Shown one piece after another: positions 45,280 to 55,830 of a DNA stretch of 64,000 nucleotides (position 1 is its first letter; every line of letters starts with the position of its first letter). A model generated the notes under the pieces. The model saw nothing but the letters and a program-made list of their open reading frames with translations. It was not told the origin of the DNA and made no database searches. This DNA is from Massospora cicadina (Eukaryota > Entomophthoromycota > Entomophthoromycetes > Entomophthorales > Entomophthoraceae): assembly GCA_022478985.1 (NCBI GenBank), contig JAKSZP010009548.1, positions 1 to 64,000 of the forward strand. The letters run 5' to 3'. The position numbers were made by a program, and so were the translations under genes.

Positions 45280-45380
45280 AAAATTTTTACTTTAAGGAAG
45301 CTTTTCTTTCTTGTAACAATCACTTTAGTTACTATGATTTGGATTCAAACAGCAAATTTGGATAATCACACACAGGAAAG

Positions 45381-46801
45381 ATGGGCGACTTTAATAACAA
45401 AAATAATACAACATGGGCGAGCGTCGTGGCAAGCGGTGCGCTTAACGGTGCAACTAAGGGCAAGAAACGCCCTGGAGGGGGACCAGGAACCCAATCTGCA
45501 AAGAAATCGCAAACTCAGACACTGTCTGGGTTTATGGTATTCACTGTAAAGCACGCGCAATACATGTACATTCAGTTCAACCAACCCTTGTCAAAGGTGG
45601 AGCATGGTATCAGACTATTCCTTGGGGATGAGTCACTGACCCTGTGGGAGAAAAAATATGAGGCACAGCCCTCACTTTTCCCTCACGCGGTGTAATAGCC
45701 ACCAACAACATGGGCCACAGCTGGATCAATATTGGTTTTGAAACAGCTGATGAAGCCAATGCCGCAGCAAAAGTCTGTGTGGAAATTGCCTCCCTGAGGG
45801 CAAAAAAATTGTGCGCACCATGCATACCAGATGAAACAAAGCGAAAACTTTGTTCATCTCTTTTGACTCGCTCCCCACCAACCTTCCTCATAAGGTAATT
45901 GAGGAGGAGCTCTTCAAAGGTCTCATGGTCTACGGAGAAATTCAGCAACTCAAATTACAGCAATCTCGCCTGATGCCCAACATGTGCATGGGCAAAGCTA
46001 TCGCCATAATCAACCCCTTCCCAGAAGTGGAAGAGGACTTATCCAGAATTCCCCGCACAGCAGAATTTCACTTTGTAGATGGGGGCCAGTCAGCCACATT
46101 CCAAGTTACACCAGAACGCGCACCGCCCATTTGCAACCATTATGTCTCACTGGGCCACAAGGAACACGCATGCCCTGTGAAAGAGGGCTTAATGTAAAAT
46201 GATTATTGTGAGGAAGCAATGGATGAAGATAAAGAAAACTTCGCCAAAATGACTGATGGTCACCACCCATTCCGCTGGGGTGAGGATGGACTATACTCCA
46301 TCGTGGACCCAGTTACACGCAAAGAATGTAATGCAACACAAAGAGCCCGCAAGTGAGCAGCAGTCAAAGCGGCGGCACATGTGGTCCACCATTAACCCCG
46401 AACAAATTTGGGAGGATATTTTGGATATTCACCGAGATAACCAATCAGAACAATATGCCCAGGTCAAAAATTTTCACAGTAACCAGACTGAGCCACAAAG
46501 CGTCATCAGTCATGAACATACTGAGGAACAATACAACCGCAATTTGGGCAAAAATGCGGTGCACAATTCACCAAAGTTGAACCTCAAAATTATAGAATCC
46601 AATCAACAATCCGCATCAAATCAACATGAGACCTGTGCAGGAAAGGTTGACGCAAATGCAAAAAACTGCAATTCCAGTGAATCATTAGGTCAGATCAAGG
46701 AAACCAACAATGGCAGTGAAAGAGTTGGAGTACAGATGTGGAGCATGGCCAAAATGAGCCGCAATGGGATAGGGCCAGAGGGCCCTCCCAACCGCTCCTG
46801 A
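45381..46801 (+). pseudogene. LINE-D ORF1
   Basis: The ATG at 45381 opens MGDFNNKNNTTWASVVASG, and a basic stretch (KGKKRPGGGPG) follows. Next come a middle region (SWINIGFETADEANAAAKV), an RRM-like block (SLPTNLPHKVIEEELFKGLM, then VYGEIQQLKL) and a knuckle near 46130 where the second Cys is Tyr (CNHYVSLGHKEHAC). A long hydrophilic Asn/Gln/Ser-rich tail follows. Three frameshifts interrupt it. The stop TGA at 46799-46801 is directly in frame with ORF2. The middle blocks are the ones shared with the HAL proteins. Confidence 0.85.
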
Positions 46802-49800
46802 GGAGCCACAGGCACCTCAGTGTCAATAGAGATGCTAAACATTGCGGGAGCCAAGGCTCATACATCCCAAGCCAAAAAGCTGGAATTCCTGTGAAAACCT
46901 CTTGTAGACATCTTGGTTATCCAAGAAACCCACTGTCTACAAGGGGAAGAAGGATCCTAGTCAACCAGGGTCGCACCATCACAATCAGTATGGATGCCTC
47001 ACTGTGGGGTGATCATCCAAAACAACAAAAAATTTAAAATTACAAATTTGTCATCACACTTACACAGTCGAGTCCTGGTAGCAACAATTACATGCAAGAG
47101 GAAATTGTTTTAGTAGCATGTGTCTATGCACTGTGCACCGCAACCAAGAGAAAACAATTTTTTGAAAACATTCCTACTCTCACTCTCCCACCAGATACCA
47201 TTTTGCTAGGCGATTTCAACTGCTGGGATAACCCTGATATGGATTGATGGCCTAATCCCAGGGGAACACACCTGGACACATTGAATTACACACAATGAAG
47301 GAATCTCTTGGCCTACAGGATGCTCTCCCCCCAGTTCACCACTCCTTCCCCACATGACGCGGCCCAACATACACAAGGGAGTGCTCATATAAATGAGTCA
47401 CATTGACCACATCCTCGTCCTGCAATCCCACCACTCAAGAATCTCCAATTTTACAACAAAAAAGATCAATTTTTCTGACCACCGATTGGTTATGGTGCAG
47501 TTAGCACCAACCCAATCCCACACACAGGTGTCCCCTTGGAGAAAGCTTCACCCAGAAAATATAAAATTGCCCAAAATATCTGACTGGGTCAAAAACGAGG
47601 CTACAAACCCATAATTCACAGCCCCATTTTCTTTGGATCCCATCAGAACATAAAAGATTTCAAAAAGGATTTATCAACAAAACCCAACATATTGAATCAT
47701 GTAATTACACCGCGGACACAGCCACAATCAAGCGTACCTTGGTGGAACTAGACCACCTGGAGAAAATACTCTGAGATCTGGCTATAGCCCCAACTGGGGA
47801 TGCAAATGGGCAGAAATATCTTCCCAACTTAACAATCTCATCTTCGAACACCAACACAGAATCAAATTATAGAACAAAGTTAAGTTCATAAAGAAAGGCG
47901 AAACCTGTTTGACATACTTTTTCCGCCAATTCCACTCCCGTGGAAACCAGCCCGCATGCACACAGGTCCATAAGACCAATGGCACCGTGGCAACTGACCC
48001 TGAGGAGGTCAAGGCAGAAGTACACTGTTATTACACCGAATTATATTGTGAAACGCCAACAGATTCACAAAAAGTTAAAAAATTTATACAAACTGCCAAG
48101 CTACAAAGTACACCACCGAATTACAACACACTATCCCCAATTACACGGGAGGAGCTTTGGGATACAATCCGCAGTGCACCACCTAGGAAATGCCCAGGGC
48201 CTGATGGGATACCCTACAAATTTTACAAAAATAACTTCAACAAATTGCCCCCCTCCTATTGACGTCTATGAACCAGTTCTTGTTAAAACACGCCTACTAC
48301 CAGGAGGCCATGAATCCTACGTTATAACCTTGTATAAAAATGGTGACAAGTTGGACCTGGCCAACTGGCGCCCAATTGCACTCTCCAACACTGACACAAA
48401 AATTCTAACAAAAACTTTATCAGCCAGAATAGGCGCAATTGCCTCTGACATCCTATCACCCAACCAGTCTGTGTTTATACCAGGGCGTTCAATCTGGAAC
48501 AACATTCACCCTGTTGCAAACATTTGCCAATCCAAAGCAACTGGTGCCCTGGTCTTCTTAGATCAGGAAAAGGCGTATGACCGTGTTAGCTGGCCATACC
48601 TAAAAGAATGTCTACATGCCTTCAAACTCCCACCAAGATTCCTAAAATGGGCGATGCTCCTAACAGAATCTGCAACCAAGCTGTATGCGGCCCTGGATTC
48701 CTAACAAACAAGATTAAACCACACAGAGGGCTCAAACAAGGGGATCCTTTCAGCCCACTTCTATACAATTTCAGCTTTGACCCACTCCTCTGAGTAACTG
48801 ACTCACATCTCATGGGATAACCGCATAAGGACAACCAACAGTCAAGTTACTGGCCTTTGTGGATGATTGCATAGCAGGTATAGAAAACAATGAAGATGCC
48901 CAACAGCTGGAACGCAATCTAGAGGATTACTCCAAGGTGAGCAATGCATCGCTCAACAAAAGAAAGACAGAAATCATCCTCTTAGGCAAATACACAAACA
49001 ATTGGGCCACAACATCAGAACCTCATACCAACACACAAAGAAAAAACCCAATCATTTTACCCTTTGCAACACCTCCCACCACCACTCCTGTCCGACACCT
49101 TGGAATTTGGCTAGAATCAGGGGGATATGCTAATGAGACAATGGAAAGTAACCTGTTACACGGGTATCCAAACGCGTCACCTCCCTCAAGGAAAGAACCC
49201 CAGGATTAACAGGGCGAGTTACAGTTTCTAACTCACTCATCCTCCCAATACTATGGTACACAGCCCACGCAATCAGCTTCTCACCTACCTTTATAACCTC
49301 AATCCGCGCGCTTATCCAGGGCTGGCTGTGGCCTGGCTCTCACCCTCCTATATGGATGGAAACACTATTTGGCTACGCTCAAGCGGAGGCATGGGACTAA
49401 TAGATCTCGAGTGCCACGCCAATCACATCCTAGGTACCTGGATAGAGGAAGTCCTTGCTCCAGACCTCCCACAACAACATTGGTTCAGAGCAGCAAGGAC
49501 TAACTTTGCACAGGCGCTCAAATCAATCAACCCACATAGCCCACCCAGACTACTTTCAAACCTTGCCAAGCACCCTACTTCAATGGGTCCGCATGGAACC
49601 TCACCTCATTTCAAACATATCCTTCAAACTATCCGCCATATGGGATGGACCATATAGAACATGGGTACTATACAGGGAAGGAGACGACTTAGCCCCCAAT
49701 TTAAAATTAAGATACCCAGAAAACCACCCCCAGAGAGATATGCTCACAACAACCCCAAACATAGCTAGGATAGAATACCTAGATATGTTGGACATTCCCT

Positions 49801-50306
49801 ATGATTTAACCACACAGAAGGCAGTGTGGAAAATGACTCACCACCCACTCCTACAGCTGAGGATAAGAGCAAACGCCTGGCGCTGTCTGAGAAGGACATA
49901 TAGGATGGCGGACCGCTCCAACTCCCTCCACAAAACATGTGCAGTATGTGGAGGGGAGGGATCCCTACATCACCGCCTAGAAACATGCCCCCCATCCAAA
50001 GCTATATGGCAGGAAGTCGCACACCTGCTTAAGATCCAAAATGAACAGGAATTCTCGATATCAAAGAGCATCTGTACGCTCCAAGTCGAGTCACCAATCC
50101 CATCTACCCTCTGCTCCCTAATAAAAACCATTGCAATGTGGACAATCCACACAATTGCATCAGATGCATTCAAGGGCATGGTCCCAACCAACCATGGGTT
50201 GTTTAACAGATTCCATGTCCACTTACTGGAGCACTTCCAAGCCTGGCTCTATGGATATATGAGACCAAGGCAAAAAGCGCTCATAGAATCATGGTTCCCA
50301 CTCTAA
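46802..50306 (+). pseudogene. LINE-D ORF2 (endonuclease-RT)
   Basis: The frame follows the ORF1 stop without a shift; the first ATG is at 46832 (MLNIAGAKAHTSQAKKLEFL). Endonuclease: VIQETHC (catalytic Glu), ILLGDFNCW near 47207 and FSDHRLVMVQL near 47480 are all present. RT: CPGPDGIPYKFYK near 48190, TDTKILTK, FLDQEKAYDRVSWPYL near 48560, LKQGDPFSPLLYNF near 48730, and the active site FVDD at 48856-48867 where FADD is expected. The C-terminal region to 50306 includes YLDMLDIPYD and a CCHC finger near 49938 (CAVCGGEG...HRLETC). About six frameshifts or stops. Confidence 0.9.
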
Positions 50307-50536
50307 TTCCTCCACACAGACCCTTTCCTTCACACCTGCTCCATAGCAGGGAAAACCCCCTCGGAGTAGTGCGCCAACCCCCTCATACCTGGCAGTCCCG
50401 CTGGCAAAAGGGGTAACTGAGTACCCTGGGGTGCAATTTTGTATCTGTCAGTTATTTCCTTAGTTTTACGTATATTTGGTAATGTCCATCCCCTGGTCGG
50501 CCTACCTCAGTTAAATAAAATTTACGCTTTAGGGAA

Positions 50537-51326
50537 CTTTATGACTTGTTAAATGATCCAATTACAGTTGTTTCACCTAGTTTTCAGATAAATTGATGCA
50601 CCTATACAATACTGCCGCCCTCCCAAGTACTTCAGTGGAAGTTTCCAAAACTAATTCATATCTTGAACTGTTTGTCCATAACGCTATCTATTATTATCTG
50701 CACTTTCTCAATTTCATCATATGGAGATTTAAAGACAATTCAGTCTTACCCAGTAGCTTCATTACTAACTCTTTGATTTATATAAGACTAATTTTATTTT
50801 TTTGGTAAAATAAGGAAGCCATTTTTGGTAACTGAATTATAAATCAATAGTTACATAATCAAATTGTTTATATTAATAATGAATTGGTAAATTCTTCACA
50901 ACGAAACTCCTCAGCAGATTGTAATGCCTCACCAACCATACATAGGCGATTGGAACAAGATATGATCAATTTCATTAGCCCATTAAAGTGAACAATAACA
51001 TGCTTATGAGTCCAGATTAAGGAGTAAAAAAATAGAATTACAAGCCTAATGAAAGAGCCAATGTTTAACCAACATCTGAAGTGAAGTTTAAAGAAGTTCA
51101 ACAGTTCCACTGTCCTGAAAGAGCAATAGGGCCTAGAGGAACTGAGAGGTCCAGAGGACCACCCCCAGGCCACCAGGAAACCCTCTGCAAATTAAGCCAA
51201 CCCAATATGAGGACCATAATTCAGAACAAAACCTGGAATGACAATTGGGTGATGACTCGTAGGATTTGGATGTTCAAGAAGGAAACTATCTCAATGCTAA
51301 TTTTACATAACTGCGCTTTGTAACAG
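50537..51326. other. No feature recognised
   Basis: AT-rich. Two overlapping frames on opposite strands near 50868-51323 show no known motif and are probably chance. This is the insertion target of LINE-D and HAL-4. Confidence 0.4.
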
Positions 51327-51339
51327 GTTTGCCACTATT

Positions 51340-53236
51340 GAACCTTCTTTGAACCGCTCAAAGTCACTTTTGAGAGATTTTAAATTTAAGTTTATTTATC
51401 CACAGCCATCTGCCCAAACCTATTCTTTGATGTCCTTGGCTCTGCCGCCTGCCACCCCAGTGTGGGGCAGCAGTGCACCCCCACCTAGCGTTTTCCGCCC
51501 TGCAGGCAAGCGCGTTTGAATGGGTTCAAACAGCCCGCCCACTGCTTCCAACCGTTTTGTCCCCCCACGGGACTTAGCGCTCCACCTGGCGCGCGTCCAC
51601 CCTTCTCGCCCCATCCTCTCGCCCTCCCTCGCTCTGCTATTCGCTATTGCCTCAGAGTGGACTATGGGCGTTTGTTCCCATATGCTGATAAGGCAATTAT
51701 TGACCTAGCCACTACAGCCTTTGCGCCAGCTGGCTTTATAGACTTCGGCCCTTTTAAGGGCTACTTTGGCGTTGGGTTCCAATCTGAGGAGGATGCTGAA
51801 GCGGCAGCACAAACTCCTCTAATTTATTAAAAACCCCCATTATCACAACCCGTACTCGCCTCCCTTCAGACACCACGCTAGTGGTATCCTTTGCAAATCT
51901 CCCATCCCACCTTCCACCCCAGATTTTGTATGACCAGTTGGTCGCGGGGCTCATGGCTTATGGCACTCAGCCCAACCTCATCTTTGCCATTCCATCTGGT
52001 GCAGAACGCCTTGCTGCTCCTCGTGCAACAGCCACCATCATACCACACCACCCTACCATAGCCCAACAAATCCCACCCCGCGCTAGTGTGCCTGCAGCGC
52101 CTGATCATTTCTTTTGGGCTTAGGTCGATAATGGTAGGCATATTTGTTCCCTCTGCTTTGGCCTCGAACATGCAAAAAGAGCGTGCCCTAAGGCCAAATC
52201 CGCTGATGCAGCTTCTGAGCCCCCTCTGGAGGTTCAGTATGGGGCGCTTTGCTGCCCCCTCCCACCCTCCAATCTCGTTCAGTGGGCCCACATGGAAAAT
52301 CAGCCCCACCCAAAACCTCCATCCTCACTCTCACACCTAAATCTACGCCAGCCAATCAGAGCAATGCTTGGACCATCATTCGCACCCAAGCAGCTGCCCA
52401 TTCGCCCAATCCTACCCACTCAAATTTAAGCGCCACTATTCCAGTGAACCAAAATCCATGGGATCTATTGGCTGAAACTGACGAATCAGGTAATATCCTC
52501 ATTAGTAAGCATACAGGTCAACCTCTCTGCCATGGCAATTATGGTCAGGCAGAATTTTTCCTTCCTGACTTTGATGAAACCCCTATCCCTCGCCACATTG
52601 CTCCTCTACCCAATACAGCCCCCTTCCAAAGTGACCACCAGCTCGCCTTAGCTGTGGTGGCCTCTCCTAATTGCCCAAAACTACGCACCGCGGTGGCCCA
52701 GTCAGTGGCTCAGCTCCAGCATGGCCTGCCCACCATCTTCTTCCCCCCGACTTCCCTGAATCTCCCTGCAGTGACATCTCAAAACTATTTGATGATGCTT
52801 AAATCGCTGTTATGAATGTCGCAACGCTTGCTTCATTCAACCCCTCAGCCAAAATCAACTGCCACAGTATCTCCCTTTTCACCCAACTTCCTGAAGCCCG
52901 CAAAGAAGCTGAAGTTCTCCTCGCAGCTTTTGTTGAAAAACTTTCCCAACATTATCTTGATGTAGAAGTAGAAAACTCCTACTACGCTGACCTCAGCCCC
53001 CACTATGCAGATGCCCCAACGCCCTGTCTCTCTGCTCTGATCTGGTACTGTAACCAAAACCCCTTGATCGTGGTGGGTCTTTCTGAAAACCAACCCCCGA
53101 CCCCTCCTCACCCTCTGCCATGGTGGGTTGAGAAGTTTTTGCTTCCCACCTGGTTAGTAGTTTGTTTTGCCATTTTTGAGTGTTGTGATCGGTACTGTCC
53201 ATCCCCTGGTCGGCGTACCTCAAATAAATCAAACAA
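51340..53236 (+). mobile_element. HAL-4: best-defined ORF1-only retroposon, LINE-type tail
   Basis: It is bounded by exact 13 bp duplications GTTTGCCACTATT (51327-51339 and 53237-53249), extendable to 18 with one mismatch. Between them lie a 90 bp leader, one protein gene and a tail TGTCCATCCCCTGGTCGG, then CGTACCTCAAATAAATC. That tail equals the 3' end of LINE-C and LINE-D. There is no endonuclease or RT, and 1.9 kb leaves no room for them. This is a complete non-autonomous retroposon moved by a LINE that recognises this tail (inference). Confidence 0.9.
51430..53131 (+). pseudogene. HAL-4 ORF1-like protein with extra C-terminal domain
   Basis: The start at 51430 gives MSLALPPATPVWGSS. Blocks in order, across frameshifts: SNRFVPPRDLALHLA; YGRLFPYADKAIIDLATTAF and YFGVGFQSEEDAEAAA near 51660-51815; NLPSHLPPQILYDQLVAGLM near 51895-51960, which parallels LINE-D ORF1; and a perfect CCHC knuckle CSLCFGLEHAKRAC at 52146-52187. 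A linker with an acidic ETDESGNI motif follows near 52480. The C-terminal domain near 52985-53035 reads SPHYADAPTPCLSAL, and the end at 53131 is SSPSAMVG. The knuckle and NLP block indicate a nucleic-acid-binding protein of LINE ORF1 type. The C-terminal domain is absent from LINE ORF1. About five frame breaks. Confidence 0.8.
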
Positions 53237-53249
53237 GTTTGCCACTATT

Positions 53250-53806
53250 CAGTAATTGTGTTCAGACGTGACCACTAGTCAATGAACCCATTAGACTACT
53301 TTACATGATAAAATTGATCAGATTACCTCCCAACTCCAAATTTGATACTCAAAGGGAAATTTTAAAAAACTTGCTGATCAGACTACCAAAAAATCTATGA
53401 GTTCTCCAGGATATCAGTTCCAAAACTGCCGCAACTTGCATGAAAAGCTAGGTTGAAACTATAAGAGGAACTCTATTTCACTTCAAAACAAAAAATTGCT
53501 TTGCATGATTAAGCTTCAAGAGACTGAACTTTCATAAACTGGATGACCCTCAACCACAGTTATACATGCTTTCTCCAAGCATGTTAACTCCTTTAAGCAT
53601 TACTTTATGGAGAAATATGTCCCTGGTATGGAGAACATTCACGCCTTCCTGTTCTTGTATAAGGGGCCAAGAATCTAGCCATCAATGGATAGAAGATTCA
53701 ACATATCTAGACCTGCCTTGAAAGTAGTGCTCAAAAAATAATCATCCTTGCTTTAAAGAATGTACTTTTTGGGATCAAGTAAAGTCTGTCAAGTGAGTGT
53801 CTGTAT
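53250..53806. other. No feature recognised
   Basis: AT-rich DNA without a long frame or known repeat, between HAL-4 and the small repeated frame. Confidence 0.4.
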
Positions 53807-54070
53807 CTATCTTGTTACCAAAGAGGTGGTGTGATGGGCGGGGTCCCTGAACACTGCCACAAAGCAGTTTGGCAAGTGGGCCCAGGTAAGTGCCCACAAG
53901 TAGGATAACCCTGCTTTGGAAATATCCCTAATCTGACTGTGTGGAAAGCACTTGACTATGAAATTTTGGACAATAGTCAGAACTATACTGGCGCCAAGCA
54001 AGAGGGTCTGCCCTCCAGAAAGCGCATACAAGGACTCAATGGCCTTTTCAAAGTCTGAGCTGTAGTCCAT
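53807..54070 (-). other. Small hydrophobic reading frame, second copy
   Basis: An 87-codon frame from 54070 with MDYSSDFEKAIESLYALSGG, then QTLLLGASIVLTIVQNFIV, a possible membrane segment. It parallels 21465-21761 as described there. No known family recognised. Whether it is expressed is unknown. Confidence 0.35.
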
Positions 54071-54074
54071 GTGC

Positions 54075-54639
54075 AGTTTTCATTGGTTTACTTAATAAAG
54101 ATGATTTTCTGATTTCAAAAATTAGCTTTCAATTTAAGTTTTATTTAAAAATATAGAGGATGAAACTTCTTTATACAAGATTGTCAGTTCATATTTATAC
54201 TAGCCTAGGTGGAAGAGTGAGTCTTGTTCTCCGCTGAGTCCACAGGCAACTTCTCAATGGCGGGCATAACCTGAGAATCTAGAACCTCAATTTCCTTATC
54301 AAGGACAATTCTAGCGCTAGTATTGGATACCTTTGCAGTTGTAAAAACTTTTACACATTTATTATATCACTTCAATTAACTCTCAAAGCCTGGACTTTTG
54401 TTGACATCCTTATCTATAGATTTTATGTTAAATATAAAAGTTTTGCCAGCCTCTGAAATTTCACAATTGCCATTTCTGAGAGGCTTGTCTAGCACGTCAG
54501 GGAATTATGGTGCTGCTTCCAAAGTGGCAGCCAATCAAAATTTAAGGAAAGTTAAAAATTTTGAAAGTTTGACTGGATTACAGAATCCTGAGTCGATGGC
54601 TGAACTAATTTCAGCTGAGCTGCCATGATTGACAGCATG
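54075..54639. other. Unassigned segment 5' of HAL-5
   Basis: Contains a 76-codon plus-strand frame (54398-54628) without known motif. It may include the 5' part of HAL-5, but I cannot align it to HAL-1, HAL-3 or HAL-4. Confidence 0.3.
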
Positions 54640-55465
54640 AGGCCAATCAGCTCCGGCCACAACCCCTATTCCTGTGGCTGGCCCAGCGCTGGCCAAATCC
54701 AATTCATTTGAGGCTCTCAAATGGATTGATGAGGATGAACAGCCATACCACGTGAAACCTAATTTTTGCTTTGGAGATTTTCTTCGTTGACCCTGCCAAA
54801 TTGTGTTCCTGCCGTTTTCATCCAAAAAACGAGTTTCCCATTTATAAAATATTAACAAAATGGCAGTTGTGGCTGCAGCTGCCCCAACCAACACCCTCCT
54901 CCGCCAGCAACTCCATGGGTAAATGGAGCCCCTTGTTAAGGGTATTCCTATCCCCAATTTTCCTCATGATTTTGAAGAAGATGCGAAGTACAAAATTGAG
55001 GAGCTTGTTTCATTGTGGGCTGCGCTTTCATCAATGCAGCAAAAACTTCTCTTTTTGACCCCAATTATCCCAAAACCCGCAGGCTCATCAAGTCATTTAC
55101 TTGCGTGCTGGCTCTTATCATTTTTGCTGAGTATCAACTTGCTCAATATGTTGAGGGGATGGACACCGCCAGCCTCATTAATAAAGAAAACCCCCAACTA
55201 TACCTTTTTACGCCCCATGTCGCTGATGTTCCCACCCCAATGCTGTCTGTCATGGTCCACCAGCTAAAGCTGGCGCCGGCTAAAAGTCTCCCCGCAGCCT
55301 CCTCGCCATCTGATATGGCTTCCTAGGCTGGTAGCCTAGGGGCTATATTAAGATTTTTTTACTTTATATTAATCCCTTTGTTTGTCCCATTTGTGAATAA
55401 AGATGCGTGGTGGCTCCCCTTTTGGGTTGAACCACTAGTACTAAAAAAAGAGAGGCTTGTCCAGC
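54640..55465 (+). mobile_element. HAL-5: 5'-truncated ORF1-only retroposon, tail type 2
   Basis: Only the 3' half is present. A SNSFEALKWIDEDEQPY block near 54700-54750 matches HAL-1 (SLKWINNDE). A helical region follows (DFEEDAKYKIEELVSLWAAL), then a C-terminal domain at 55080-55326 (LFTPHVADVPTPMLSVMV, ending ASSPSDMAS and stop). The 3' tail at 55372-55453 reads ATCCCTTTGTTTGTCCC, AATAAAGATGCGTGGTGG, ACCACTAGTACTAAAAAAAG. It can fold GTGGT/ACCAC and CCC/GGG into a hairpin. 5' truncation is typical of target-primed elements. Confidence 0.7.
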
Positions 55466-55469
55466 CTCA

Positions 55470-55830
55470 CCTGAAGTGGCAGCATCTGGTTGGCCATGCG
55501 TCATTTATGAAGATTTTCATCCTCGTCATCTTTTTTAGTAATAATGTGGTTGGAAGTCTCTGGTTGGCCAGAGCACCATTTGCAAAGATTTTCATCTTCA
55601 TCAACACATATGGAGACATCAGACTTGGCCACATCTAGTTGGCCAGAGATTCATTCATGAGGGTCTATACCCATGTCACCATAACTGGTAACATTTAATT
55701 TGGCAGCATCTGGTTGGCCGGAGCGCCATTTATGAGGAATAACCTCCTCATCAACATTTTATATTTTATAAAAAGTTCTTATTTGAGGCATCTGATTTTT
55801 CAGATTGCCATTTTTGAATTTCATTATGAT
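55470..55830 (+). repeat. ~75 bp tandem minisatellite, about five units
   Basis: The unit is roughly GCATCTGGTTGGCCAGAG, then CGCCATTTATGAAGATTTTC, then ATCCTCATCAACA. Copies start near 55482, 55556, 55634, 55706 and 55790, with spacing of 71 to 85 bp and decay toward the right. A partial copy in the opposite orientation lies at 30890-31010. It begins directly after the HAL-5 tail. Confidence 0.75.

Larger units (their letters stand above)
45300..50516 (+). mobile_element. LINE-D: full-length LINE of a second subfamily
   Basis: The left flank AAAATTTTTACTTTAAGGAA (45280-45299) and right flank AAAATTTACGCTTTAGGGAA (50517-50536) form an imperfect target duplication of about 20 bp. The 5' end (GCTTTTCTTTCTTGTAAC) is related to that of LINE-A. 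The tail is TGTCCATCCCCTGGTCGGCC, then TACCTCAGTTAAATA. Protein sequences differ clearly from LINE-A to -C but share every motif, so this is a separate, related subfamily. It has fewer breaks than the others. Confidence 0.93.

Noticed and set aside
55470..55830. Tandem repeat considered as a CRISPR array
   Set aside because: Units are about 75 bp, contiguous and degenerate, with no constant repeat and unique spacer pattern, in a eukaryotic transposon setting.
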